NCBI RefSeq assembly: GCF_003688995.1
Contig: NZ_PENI01000048.1
Span: 1-59,105 of the forward strand
DNA length: 59,105 bases
DNA from: Streptomyces shenzhenensis
GTDB taxonomy: Bacteria > Actinomycetota > Actinomycetes > Streptomycetales > Streptomycetaceae
Direction of reading: 5' to 3'
Every line of letters starts with the position of its first letter. Position 1 is the stretch's first letter. The notes beneath the pieces are model-generated. The model searched no databases. It worked only from the letters and a program-made list of their open reading frames with translations, and was not told the origin of the DNA. Both the position numbers and the translations under genes were made by a program. Below, one piece after another: positions 34,275 through 42,377 of this stretch.

Positions 34275-35852
34275 ATGGCCGAGACACAGGTCCGCGCGCA
34301 CGAGTGGCCGGCCGGACGGTACCGGCTGCTGGAGGTCGTCCAGCGCGGGACCAACCGCGTCTGCTGGTACGCGGAGGACGCCGCGACGGGGCGGCCACGC
34401 CTGGTGACCCGGGTGGAGCTCCCGGCGGGCGGGACGCCGGAGACCGGGCGGCTGACCGCCGCCCGGGTCCTGCGCGCCTCCGAGGTCATGGCGCGGCTCT
34501 GCCCCGGCCGGGTCGCCACGGTCCTCGACGCCGCCGAGGAGGCGGGCGCGCTGTGGACGGTCGCCGAGTGGATCGACGGCATGCCCCTGGACGAACTCCT
34601 CGCCCGGCAGGGCGCGCTTCCCTACGCGCGGGCCGCCCGGATCGGCCTGGAACTGCTCGACGTGCTGGAGGCCGCGCACGGGGAGGGCGTCACCCACGGC
34701 GAACTCAGCCCCGGCCAGGTCTTCGTCCGCGCCGAGGGCCCGGTCGTGGTCACGGGGTTCGGCTGGGCGGGCGCCACCCTCGTCCCGCGGGTCACCGCAC
34801 CGTCGTACGCCTCCCCCGAGCAGGCCCGCGACCAGCGGATCGGCCCGGCCGCCGATCTGTGGGCGCTCGGCGCCATCCTCTACACCATGACCGAGGGCCG
34901 GCCGCCGTTCCGCGACCGGGGCGGGCCCGAGGCCACGCTCAGGGGCGTGGACCGGCTGCCGCTGCGCACGCCGCTGCGCGCGGGCCCGCTGACCCCGGCG
35001 GTGCAGGGGCTGCTGCGCAAGGAGTCCGGGGAGCGGCTGCCACGGCCGCTGGCCCGCGAGGCCCTGACCCGCGTGCTCGCCGAGGACGCGCGGGACGGCG
35101 CGCCGACCGGTCCCGGGGCCCGGCTGCGCGCCGCCGTGCGGCGCACCGGCCGGGGGTGGGGCGGACGGACCGTGGCCGCGGGAACCGCACTGGCCGTCGT
35201 CACCGTCTCCGGGGCCGTCCTGTACGCGACCCGGGACCTGCCCGGCACCGAGCCCTCGGCGGCCGTGCCGCCGCCCCGGACGTCCGCCGCGCCCACCCCC
35301 ACCGGCTCCTCCCCCGCGGCCGCGCCCACCCCGGCCCCGACCGCCTCGGCCACCGCGCCGGCCGCCCCGGGCGGGAACGTCCTGCCGAACGGCTACCGCG
35401 GTCACACCGCCCCGGAGGGCTTCACCGTGGCCCTGCCCGACGGCTGGAAGCGGCTGCGCACCGCGCGCGGGGGCGACCGCTCGTACCGCGTCACCTACGG
35501 TCCGGGCGGTTCCGACCCGCGCACCCTGTCCGTCACCTACAGCGAGCGCCTCGGCCCGGACCCGGTCGCCGTCTGGCGGGACGACGTCCAGCCCGGTCTG
35601 GAGCGGCTCGGCGGCTTCCGCCGGATCGGCACCGTCCGGGCGACCAGGTACCAGGGGTACGAGGCCGCCGACATGGAGTGGCTCTCGGGCACCGGGAGCG
35701 ACCGGGTGCGCACCTTCGGCCGGGGCTTTCTGCTCGGCGGCCACCGCGGCTACTCGCTGCGGTTCACGGCCGCGGCCGGCGCCTGGGACTCGGCGGACAG
35801 CCGGTCCGCCCTCGACACGTTCCTGCGCACGTTCCGCGCGCAGGACAACTGA
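34275..35852 (+). CDS. Transmembrane Ser/Thr protein kinase-like protein (predicted pseudokinase)
   Basis: A 525-residue protein. Residues about 15-265 have the Hanks-kinase fold, but key residues are changed: the catalytic HRD motif is HGE (141-143), the following Asn is Gln (SPGQV), and the DFG Asp is Gly (TGFGWAG, 160-165). The Ala-Pro-Glu region SYASPEQAR and DLWALGAILYTMTEGRPPF are intact. A single transmembrane helix (about 299-317) leads to a Pro/Ala/Thr-rich stalk and a C-terminal external domain (about 385-525). ATG 34275 has GAGGG six bases upstream; an ATG at 34269 is too close. It probably signals by binding rather than by phosphorylation. The neighbouring genes do not reveal the pathway. 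Confidence 0.85.
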   Translation: MAETQVRAHEWPAGRYRLLEVVQRGTNRVCWYAEDAATGRPRLVTRVELPAGGTPETGRLTAARVLRASEVMARLCPGRVATVLDAAEEAGALWTVAEWIDGMPLDELLARQGALPYARAARIGLELLDVLEAAHGEGVTHGELSPGQVFVRAEGPVVVTGFGWAGATLVPRVTAPSYASPEQARDQRIGPAADLWALGAILYTMTEGRPPFRDRGGPEATLRGVDRLPLRTPLRAGPLTPAVQGLLRKESGERLPRPLAREALTRVLAEDARDGAPTGPGARLRAAVRRTGRGWGGRTVAAGTALAVVTVSGAVLYATRDLPGTEPSAAVPPPRTSAAPTPTGSSPAAAPTPAPTASATAPAAPGGNVLPNGYRGHTAPEGFTVALPDGWKRLRTARGGDRSYRVTYGPGGSDPRTLSVTYSERLGPDPVAVWRDDVQPGLERLGGFRRIGTVRATRYQGYEAADMEWLSGTGSDRVRTFGRGFLLGGHRGYSLRFTAAAGAWDSADSRSALDTFLRTFRAQDN

Positions 35853-35982
35853 GCGGCCGCCCGAGGACGATCTCATCGCGGCGTCCTGACAAAGCAGCAC
35901 CAACGGGTCGATATAGGCTGCCGTTCTGTGCCCGCGCCGTCCTGCGCGGGCCCATCGTGCCACGCCTACGGGAGAGTTCTCC

Positions 35983-37032
35983 GTGACCTTAGCGATCGAC
36001 CCGGCCGAGATGTCCCCCGCGTCCGCGCCGTCCCCGGCGCCCCGCTCCGAACTCGTCGCGCGCGACGCGCACGCCTTCGGGGCCCATGTACGCACCGGAG
36101 GCTGGGCCTTCGGCCTGCTGGTCGCCCGCAGCGTGCGGCCGGGCGGACAGGGCGCGGACGAGAGCCCGAAGGTGTCGGCGAAGGAGTTCGCGGACCTCGC
36201 CGGGTGCTCAGCCGAGCGGGTCATGCGCTACTACAAGGCCTGGGACCGGGCCGCCGACGACGGGCTCGTCCCGCACTTCGAGGCGCTCGCGCCGGGCCAG
36301 GAGGTCGATCTCCCGGACGCTGACGCCTGGCAGTCCTACTACGTCTCCCGCTCCGGTGCCGCCTCGGAGCGCGGCGTCGCCATCACGGAGGCCGCCGAGG
36401 CGGAGGGCATCCGGCCGACCAAGGCCCTCGAAGTCGCCGAGAACCCCACCGCGCTGCGCGCCGCGATCCTCGCCGACCCCTCCACCGCCCGTGCGGCGCG
36501 CACCGCACTCCTCGACCGGCTGCGTGAAGACCCGGATCTGCAGGCCGAGTTGGCGCGCGACGTGGTGCGCACCGACGACCTGAAGAAGGCCGTCGCCAGC
36601 GAGAGCCGGTCGGCGGACCGGATCGGCTACGTCCGGCAGATCGCCGAGTCGGGCCTGATCCGGACCCCGGCCGGGCAGTCCGTGGACGCGCCGGTCACGG
36701 TGCGCCAGGAGGCCGAGCGGCATCTGTCGCTCCTCGACGAGCTGAACGACGGCGAGGACCCCGGCGAGTGGGCCACCGAGGCCTACGACACCATGCGGTC
36801 CCTGGTGGCCGAGACGGTCGAGGCCGATCCCGAACTGCGGGTCCAGGAGCGGCGGACGAAGTTCTACAGCAGCCTGCACAAGGCGACGAAGGCGTTCGAG
36901 GAGCTGACCTTCGACGACGCCCAGGACTTCTACGAGGACGACATGGTCCAGCGCCTGGAGGAGCTCCAGCGGGCGATCGGGAGCTGTCTCGACGCGCTGC
37001 GCGGGGCAGGAGGAAATCAGGCGGGCGACTGA
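35983..37032 (+). CDS. Conserved hypothetical protein with a possible helix-turn-helix; TTA at codon 3
   Basis: A 349-residue soluble acidic protein I do not recognise. Residues about 60-90 (VSAKEFADLAGCSAERVMRYYKAWDRAADDGLVP) resemble a helix-turn-helix and suggest nucleic-acid binding. The middle is helical, with LLDRLREDPDLQAELARDVVR, and the end is a coiled-coil-like FEELTFDDAQDFYEDDMVQRLEELQRAI. GTG 35983 has GGGAGAG upstream. The third codon is TTA (35989-35991), so its translation should depend on the bldA leucyl tRNA. It precedes the SsgA-like gene by 62 bases on the same strand and may be co-transcribed with it, pointing to development, which is inference. Confidence 0.6.
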   Translation: MTLAIDPAEMSPASAPSPAPRSELVARDAHAFGAHVRTGGWAFGLLVARSVRPGGQGADESPKVSAKEFADLAGCSAERVMRYYKAWDRAADDGLVPHFEALAPGQEVDLPDADAWQSYYVSRSGAASERGVAITEAAEAEGIRPTKALEVAENPTALRAAILADPSTARAARTALLDRLREDPDLQAELARDVVRTDDLKKAVASESRSADRIGYVRQIAESGLIRTPAGQSVDAPVTVRQEAERHLSLLDELNDGEDPGEWATEAYDTMRSLVAETVEADPELRVQERRTKFYSSLHKATKAFEELTFDDAQDFYEDDMVQRLEELQRAIGSCLDALRGAGGNQAGD

Positions 37033-37094
37033 GCAACTCGCGCTCCACAGGGGTACTGGAGGGCACTACGGCGACCGTCCCGGGAGGCCCAGAC

Positions 37095-37520
37095 GTGAAA
37101 CCCCGCGTGCACAAGTCCCTGGTGGTGCAGCTCCAGGCGGGCGGCACGGGCCGCTTCACCGTGCTCGCCCATCTGACCTACGACGCCGGCGACCCGTTCG
37201 CCGTCACGGCGGTGTTCGGGCACGACGGCCATGTCCTCGCCCGCTGGCGGCTGGACCGCGAGATGCTCGCCGAGGGCCTGCGCGGGCCGGTCGGCATCGG
37301 GGACGTACGGCTGCGCCCGGTGGCCACCGGGATGTGGCAGGAGCTGCGCATCGACCTCCTCGGCGACGTCAGGCCCGACGGCGGCCGGCACCACGCGGTG
37401 GTGTACGCGTGGGCGCCCGCGGTCGCCGCGTTCCTGCGGGAGTCCCGCGAGGCCGTGCCGCCGGGACGGGAGGAGGTACCGGTCGACGACGTCCTCGCGG
37501 AGATCCTCGCCGCGGGGTGA
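37095..37520 (+). CDS. SsgA-like sporulation/cell division protein (SALP)
   Basis: A 141-residue protein of the SsgA/SsgB family, found only in morphologically complex actinomycetes. The signature is HLTYDAGDPFAVTAVFGHDGHVLARWRLDREMLAEGLRGPVGIGDVRLRP (about residues 26-75); the C-terminal tail is PPGREEVPVDDVLAEILAAG. SALPs steer peptidoglycan synthesis, septum placement or autolysis in sporulating hyphae through protein contacts. GTG 37095 has GGGAGG seven bases upstream. It converges with DUF6328, 17 bases apart, and follows a TTA-containing gene. Which SALP subgroup (SsgC-SsgG) cannot be said. Confidence 0.88.
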   Translation: MKPRVHKSLVVQLQAGGTGRFTVLAHLTYDAGDPFAVTAVFGHDGHVLARWRLDREMLAEGLRGPVGIGDVRLRPVATGMWQELRIDLLGDVRPDGGRHHAVVYAWAPAVAAFLRESREAVPPGREEVPVDDVLAEILAAG

Positions 37521-37537
37521 CGGCCTCCGGTGCCGGC

Positions 37538-38023
37538 TCAGCGCATGGTGTGACGGCGGCGCACCCACAGCGGCACCAGGTACCAGCACAGGACGTACCA
37601 GGCCACCACCGCGGCGACCAGCCACGCCACGGCGGGGTCCTTCGTGGCCACCCGGAGGATCAGCAGCAGCGAGGCGGCCATCGTGGCCAGCAGCAGGAAC
37701 AGGCCGACGAAGGTGAGCCGGGACGCCCAGTCGACCGCCCGGGGTTTCACCCGTCGCCCCGAGACCATGCGGTGCAGCGAGACCGGTCCGATGAGGGCGC
37801 CGGTGGAGCAGGCGCCGAGCACGACGGTCACGGTGTAGATGACCCGGTCGGCGTGGTCCAGGTGGTCGTACTCGGCACTGAAGACGACGGTGAGCAGGAA
37901 GCCGAACAGGATCTGCACGCCCGTCTGGGCGACGCGGACCTCCTGGATGAGTTCGCTCCACATCCGGTCGGCCCGCTCCTCGTCGCTCTCGTCGCGCCCC
38001 GTACGGCCACCCGCCTGCGTCAT
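37538..38023 (-). CDS. DUF6328 family membrane protein
   Basis: A 161-residue protein with four predicted helices: QILFGFLLTVVFSAEY, IYTVTVVLGACSTGALIG, LTFVGLFLLLATMAASLLLIL and VAWLVAAVVAWYVLCWYLVPLW. The start MTQAGGRTGRDESDEERADRMW is charged and cytoplasmic. The family is common in Streptomyces and Mycobacterium with no known function. ATG 38023 is used because an upstream TTG start (38056) has no ribosome site. It follows the divergent SsgA-like gene tail-to-tail and lies 14 bases before the stop of the aldo/keto reductase gene on the same strand, downstream of it. Confidence 0.75.
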   Translation of the reverse strand: MTQAGGRTGRDESDEERADRMWSELIQEVRVAQTGVQILFGFLLTVVFSAEYDHLDHADRVIYTVTVVLGACSTGALIGPVSLHRMVSGRRVKPRAVDWASRLTFVGLFLLLATMAASLLLILRVATKDPAVAWLVAAVVAWYVLCWYLVPLWVRRRHTMR

Positions 38024-38069
38024 GCGATGCGGGTAACCGTCCCGCCGGTCCGTCAAACGGCGGGTACCC

Positions 38070-39053
38070 CTACCAGCGGTCCTCCACCTGCGCCTTGATC
38101 CGGCGGTCGTACAGGTCCCGGACAGCGGCGAGGGTCTGCGCGGACAGCGGCGGCAGTCCGGCGGCAGCCGCGTTGGCGCGGGCCTGGCCGGGCGTACGGG
38201 CGCCCGGGATCACGGTGGTCACGCCGGGCTGTTCGACGATCCAGCGGAGCGCGAGCTGGGCCGGGGTGTACCCGTCGAAGGCGAGGGCGGCGAACTCGGC
38301 CGCGGCCTCGACGCCGGTGTCGTAGTCGACGCCGGAGAACGTCTCGCCCTGGTCGAAGGCCTCGCCGTGCCGGTTGAACGTGCGGTGGTCGTTGGCGGCG
38401 AAGACCGTGTCCCTGGTGTACCTGCCGGACAGCAGGCCGGAGGCCAGCGGCACCCGCGCGATGATGCCGACGCCCGCCTCCCGGGCGGCGGGCAGCACCT
38501 GGGCCAGCGGTTTCATGCGGAACGGGTTGAGGATGATCTGCACGCTGGCCACGTTCGGCCGGGCGATCGCGGTCAGTGCCTCGGCGCAGGTCTCCACGCT
38601 GACGCCGTACGCGGCGATCCGTTCCTCGGCGACCAGGGTGTCCAGGGCGTCGAAGACCTCGTCCGAGGAGTACACGGGCGTCGGCGGGCAGTGCAGCTGC
38701 ACCAGGTCGATGCGGTCGACGCCGAGGTTGCGCCGCGACCGGTCGTTCCAGGCGCGGAAGTTGTCGAGGACGTAGTTCTCCGGGATCTGGTCGACGCGGC
38801 GGCCCATCTTCGTGGCCACCAGCACGCGCAGGTCCGGCCTGCCGCGCAGGAACCCGGCGATGGTCTGCTCGCTGCGGCCGTCGCCGTAGACGTCGGCCGT
38901 GTCGAAGAACGTCACTCCCGACTCGGCCGCCGCCTCCAGCACGGCGAGTGCTTCCTTGTCGTCCACGTCGCCCCAGTCGGCGCCCAGCTGCCATGTGCCG
39001 AGGCCGACGACCGATGCCCGCTGCCCCGACCTGCCGATTACGCGTTCGTCCAT
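38070..39053 (-). CDS. Aldo/keto reductase
   Basis: A 327-residue NADPH-dependent reductase of the (beta/alpha)8 AKR family. The catalytic tetrad is visible: Asp in FFDTADVYGDGRSE with its Tyr, Lys in VLVATKMG, and His in LVQLHCPP. The C-terminal cofactor loop is TTVIPGARTPGQARAN. It belongs to the general AKR group that reduces aldehydes or sugars; the specific substrate is not known. ATG 39053 has no strong ribosome site. DUF6328 lies just downstream and may be co-transcribed. Confidence 0.87.
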   Translation of the reverse strand: MDERVIGRSGQRASVVGLGTWQLGADWGDVDDKEALAVLEAAAESGVTFFDTADVYGDGRSEQTIAGFLRGRPDLRVLVATKMGRRVDQIPENYVLDNFRAWNDRSRRNLGVDRIDLVQLHCPPTPVYSSDEVFDALDTLVAEERIAAYGVSVETCAEALTAIARPNVASVQIILNPFRMKPLAQVLPAAREAGVGIIARVPLASGLLSGRYTRDTVFAANDHRTFNRHGEAFDQGETFSGVDYDTGVEAAAEFAALAFDGYTPAQLALRWIVEQPGVTTVIPGARTPGQARANAAAAGLPPLSAQTLAAVRDLYDRRIKAQVEDRW

Positions 39054-39270
39054 GCGGTCAGTGTGTCATCCGCCAACGGCCCGCGCGGAACGGCCCGCTC
39101 CGGGGGATCGCGGTCGCCGCCCGGGATCAGGCCCGGGGGTCAACTGGGCCTGGATGACGAGCCCGTGACGCCCGGCGACGGCGGCATGCGCAGACGCGGG
39201 CAATTGCGCACATGACGCCGGGCCGACGAGCGCGGCGACGGCGAGTTCGGCACGCAGGCCCGCCTCGGGC

Positions 39271-39460
39271 GATGGGCTCGCCCGCCGCGTACGAGCGGCC
39301 GCACCCGCAGCGGCCGGAGAACTTGGCCTTGATGGTGCGACCGGAGGAGCCGCCACCCGTCCGGCGCGGTGCCTTGCGCCGGGACCCCGCGGATGCCGGA
39401 GTGCCGGACGACGACGGCGGCGGCTCCGGTGAGCCGAGGGCACTGCCCGCCTCGGGGCCG
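39271..39460 (-). pseudogene. Partial tandem duplicate of the RNase HI C-terminal segment
   Basis: This about 180-bp stretch repeats 39586-39765, the part of the RNase HI gene that encodes the Ser/Pro linker and zinc-ribbon tail, at a fixed distance of 315 bp with only a few differences by eye. In the matching minus-strand frame it reads the same linker and AKFSGRCGCGRSYAAGEPI, then diverges before the last His-X2-Cys. There is no RNase H domain and no start or ribosome site. It lies in the 470-bp gap 39062-39531, which otherwise has no gene I can support. Confidence 0.75.
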
Positions 39461-39531
39461 CCGGGCCGGCCAGGCGTGCGGTCACCCGGGCACGGAAGGT
39501 GGCGCGCGGCACGACTAGGGAGCGGGCCCGG

Positions 39532-40212
39532 TCAGGCCTCGGCGGTGCGGCACTCCGGGTGGCCCCAGCCCTGGTCGTTCTTGGCGATGGGCTCGCCGGC
39601 CGCGTACGGGCGGCCGCACCCGCAGCGGCCGGGGAACTTGGCCTTGATGGTGCGACCGGAGGAGCCGCCACCCGTCCGGCGCGGTGCCTTGCGCCGGGAC
39701 CCCGCGGATGCCGGCGTGCCGGACGACGACGGCGGCTCCGGTGAGCCGAGGGCACTGCCCGCCGGCTCCTGGGCGGAGGCCGCCTGGCTGGCCGCCCGGT
39801 CGGCGAAGTCGTTCAGCGGGTCACCGTCGACCTGGTGGGCGGGGACGTAGCGGAACTCGACGGAGCGGCCCGTGAGCAGCTCGTCGATGCGCACCACCAG
39901 CTCCTGGTTGGCGACGGGCTTGCCGGCCGCCGTCCGCCAGCCGTTGCGCTTCCAGCCGGGCAGCCAGGTGGTGACGGCCTTCATCGCGTACTGCGAGTCC
40001 ATCCGGACCTCCAGCGGCAGCCCGGGGTCGGTCGCCGCCAACAGGCGTTCCAGAGCGGTCAGTTCGGCGACGTTGTTGGTGGCTCTGCCGAGCGGTCCGG
40101 CCGCCCAGCCGGCCGGCGCCTCCGCCTCGTCGGACACCACCCAGGCCCAGCCCGCCGGGCCGGGGTTTCCCTTCGAAGCCCCGTCGCACGCGGCCACCAC
40201 ACGTTCACGCAT
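39532..40212 (-). CDS. rnhA: Ribonuclease HI with C-terminal zinc-ribbon-like tail
   Basis: A 226-residue protein. Residues 1-145 are RNase HI, which cuts the RNA of RNA-DNA hybrids. The carboxylates are Asp10 (CDGASKGNPG), Glu50 (NNVAELTAL), Asp72 (RMDSQYAMKAV) and Asp138 (NDFADRAA), with the catalytic-loop His126. Residues about 145-185 are a Ser/Pro/Ala linker, and 190-226 hold AKFPGRCGCGRPYAAGEPIAKNDQGWGHPEC, a CxC...HxxC zinc-ribbon-like module often found with nucleic acid enzymes. Start ATG 40212 is chosen because VVAACDGASKG follows; ATG 40224 is possible. The 3' part was duplicated downstream (39271-39460). Confidence 0.9.
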   Translation of the reverse strand: MRERVVAACDGASKGNPGPAGWAWVVSDEAEAPAGWAAGPLGRATNNVAELTALERLLAATDPGLPLEVRMDSQYAMKAVTTWLPGWKRNGWRTAAGKPVANQELVVRIDELLTGRSVEFRYVPAHQVDGDPLNDFADRAASQAASAQEPAGSALGSPEPPSSSGTPASAGSRRKAPRRTGGGSSGRTIKAKFPGRCGCGRPYAAGEPIAKNDQGWGHPECRTAEA

Positions 40213-40258
40213 GGGCACGATCATGCCATGGCCGCGCGGGCCCTCCGTCCGCCGCCGG

Positions 40259-41053
40259 TCAGACGTCCCTGAGCGGCGGCATCTCGCCCTGGGTGGTCGC
40301 GGTGTCGATCACCGAGAAGTTCGCGCCCTGCGGGTCGCTGATCGCCGCGAACCGGCCGAATGGGCTGCTCATGGGGCCGAAGCGGAGGATGCCGCCCCGT
40401 TCGGCGGCCGTGGCCACGGCCGCGTCGCAGTCGGCGACGTCGAAGTAGACGTTGATGTACGAGGGCACCTCGGGCGGGAAGTCGTCCGTCATCTTCATAC
40501 GGCCGAGCACGGTCGCGTCACCGAGGTCGAACACCCGGAAGTCGACGGCGTCGTCCTCGACCTGCTTGGCACGGTAGGAGAAGAGGGCGGAGAAGAACGC
40601 GTCCGTCGTCTCGGGCTCACGGGTGAACACCTCGGCCCAGCAGAACGCGCCGGGCACCGCCGTCGCCTCGAAGCCCTCGTGGCTGCCCGGCTGCCACACG
40701 CCGAACAGGGCGCCGCCTGGCTCACGGGCCAGGCACATGGAGCCGAACGCGCCGACCTGCATCGGCTCCATCACGATCTCGCCGCCGTTGTCCCGGATCC
40801 GGGCGGCGGTCGCCGCGGCGTCGGCCGAGGCGAAGTACAGACACCACTGCGGCGGGGCCTCCTGGCCGGGCATGGGCGGGACGACGGCCGCCACCGCCTT
40901 GCCGTCCGCGTAGGCCAGGGTGTAGTTGCCGAACTCCGCCGACGCCGCGCCGAAGGTCCAGCCGAGGACCTCGCCGTAGAAGGTCTTGGCGCCCTCGACA
41001 TCGTTGAACATCGCATCGGCCCAGCAAGGGGTTCCCTCGGGTGGTACGGCCAT
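40259..41053 (-). CDS. VOC family protein, two glyoxalase-like domains
   Basis: A 264-residue protein of two vicinal-oxygen-chelate modules (about 8-125 and 135-255), each starting CWADAMFNDVEGAKTFYGEVLGW or FCWAEVFTREPETTDAFFSALFSY and ending GALFGVWQ or GANFSVID. Such tandem VOC proteins are abundant in Streptomyces; some bind antibiotics, others are lyases or dioxygenases, and most are uncharacterised. GAGAGGG is eight bases upstream of ATG 41053. A palindrome TCTCACGTGAGA (41064-41075) lies directly in front. It is divergent from the alcohol dehydrogenase gene. Confidence 0.82.
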   Translation of the reverse strand: MAVPPEGTPCWADAMFNDVEGAKTFYGEVLGWTFGAASAEFGNYTLAYADGKAVAAVVPPMPGQEAPPQWCLYFASADAAATAARIRDNGGEIVMEPMQVGAFGSMCLAREPGGALFGVWQPGSHEGFEATAVPGAFCWAEVFTREPETTDAFFSALFSYRAKQVEDDAVDFRVFDLGDATVLGRMKMTDDFPPEVPSYINVYFDVADCDAAVATAAERGGILRFGPMSSPFGRFAAISDPQGANFSVIDTATTQGEMPPLRDV

Positions 41054-41063
41054 GGCTCGGCCC

Positions 41064-41095
41064 TCTCACGTGAGACGTTCCCCGCTCTCACGCTA
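41064..41095 (-). promoter_or_regulatory. Promoter -10 and palindrome upstream of VOC gene
   Basis: TAGCGT on the minus strand (41090-41095) is a likely -10 box. The perfect 12-base palindrome TCTCACGTGAGA (41064-41075) follows in the leader, and CTCTCACG is repeated at 41063-41070 and 41085-41092, 22 bases apart. This arrangement suggests a regulator binding site between promoter and start codon; the regulator is unknown. Confidence 0.4.
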
Positions 41096-41192
41096 GCCAT
41101 CCCGGCTGCGGCCCGCGCGCCGAACGGGCGGGCCTGCCCGAGACTGGAAGCGGCGGCGGTCCACGGCGGGCTGCGACGGGACGGGGCACGGC

Positions 41193-42227
41193 ATGACGGA
41201 CTCGACGGCGGCAGGGACGATGCGGGCGTGGTCGGTGGCCGCTCCGGGGCCGGTGGAGGGGGAGCCCCTCCGGCTCGTGCGACGGCCGGTGCCGGTCCCG
41301 GGGGACGACGAGCTGCTGGTGCGGGTGCGCGCCTGCGGGGTGTGCCGCACCGACCTGCACGTCACCGAGGGGGACCTGCCGGCGCGCCGGGCCGGGGTGA
41401 CGCCCGGGCACGAGGTGGTGGGCGAGGTCGCCGGGGCGGGCGCGGCCGTCGCGGACTTCACCGTGGGCGACCGGGTCGGGGTGGCCTGGCTGCGGCGCAC
41501 CGACGGCAGCTGCGCCTACTGCCGTCGGGGCGCGGAGAACCTGTGCCCGCGCTCGGAGTACACCGGCTGGGACGCCGACGGCGGTTATGCGGAGTACACG
41601 ACCGTGCCGGCCGCGTTCGCCTACCGGCTGCCGGACGCCGTGGAGGACGTGGCGCTGGCCCCGCTGCTGTGCGCCGGGATCATCGGCTACCGCGCGCTGC
41701 GGCGGGCCGCGCTGCCGCCGGGCGGCCGGCTCGGGCTGTACGGCTTCGGGGGCAGCGCGCATCTGTGCGCCCAGGTGGCGCTCGCCCAGGGGGCCACGGT
41801 GCACGTCCTGACCCGCGGCGCGCCGTCCCGGCGGCTCGCCCTCGACCTGGGTGCCGCCTCGGCGCGCGACGCGTACGACGCGCCGCCCGAGCCGCTGGAC
41901 TCCGCCGTCCTGTTCGCCCCGGTCGGCGACCTGGTGCCGGTCGCCCTGCGGGCGCTCGACCGGGGCGGTGTGCTGTCCGTCGCGGGCATCCACCTCAGCG
42001 ATGTGCCGGCGCTGCGCTACGAGACCGACCTGTTCTACGAGAAGGAGCTGCGCAGCGTCACCTCCAACACCCGTGCGGACGGCCGGGAGTTCCTGGACCT
42101 GGCCGCGCGGCACGGGGTCCGCGCGACGACGCATCCGTATCCGCTGTCGCGGGCCCCGCAGGCGCTCAGGGACCTCAAGGCCGGCCGCTTCGACGGCGCG
42201 GCGGTACTGGTCAACGACTTCACCTGA
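41193..42227 (+). CDS. Zinc-dependent alcohol dehydrogenase
   Basis: A 344-residue medium-chain dehydrogenase. The catalytic zinc site is Cys-Gly-Val-Cys-Arg-Thr-Asp-Leu-His with GHEVVGEVAG; the cofactor loop is GLYGFGGSAHLCAQVA. The structural-zinc loop reads DGSCAYCRRGAENLC, so the usual first Cys is Asp and only three ligands are Cys. Such enzymes oxidise primary alcohols with NAD. ATG 41193 is used; the ribosome site is weak. It converges with a VOC gene, with a shared hairpin terminator at 42352-42377. Confidence 0.85.
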   Translation: MTDSTAAGTMRAWSVAAPGPVEGEPLRLVRRPVPVPGDDELLVRVRACGVCRTDLHVTEGDLPARRAGVTPGHEVVGEVAGAGAAVADFTVGDRVGVAWLRRTDGSCAYCRRGAENLCPRSEYTGWDADGGYAEYTTVPAAFAYRLPDAVEDVALAPLLCAGIIGYRALRRAALPPGGRLGLYGFGGSAHLCAQVALAQGATVHVLTRGAPSRRLALDLGAASARDAYDAPPEPLDSAVLFAPVGDLVPVALRALDRGGVLSVAGIHLSDVPALRYETDLFYEKELRSVTSNTRADGREFLDLAARHGVRATTHPYPLSRAPQALRDLKAGRFDGAAVLVNDFT

Positions 42228-42351
42228 GCCCGGACGCGAGCCCCGGCCGTGTCCGGCCGTGTCCGGTCGTGCCCGGTCGGCTCCTCCGGCATCCCTGCGC
42301 CGCGCACGCGCGAGCGCGCAGGCCGTTGTGGACCGGGCACGGGTCCGACGT

Positions 42352-42377
42352 CGCGGGCGAGCGGCTACTCGCCCGCG
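42352..42377. terminator. Hairpin between alcohol dehydrogenase and VOC genes
   Basis: Ten-base perfect arms CGCGGGCGAG (42352-42361) and CTCGCCCGCG (42368-42377) with loop CGGCTA. It overlaps the last codons and stop of the VOC gene (minus) and could stop transcription from both sides. The short stretch before it (42241-42285) has four imperfect copies of GGCCGTGTCC in tandem, with no gene. Confidence 0.6.

Noticed and set aside
33018..36224. A 1068-residue antisense frame across the dehydratase and pseudokinase genes
   Set aside because: No recognisable domain, overlaps two clear sense genes, and is expected by chance at this GC content.
39066..39755. A 229-residue minus-strand frame containing two repeats of a Pro/Arg/Ser-rich sequence
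   Set aside because: It is the wrong frame of the RNase HI linker and its duplicate; composition is shadow-like and no start signal is present.
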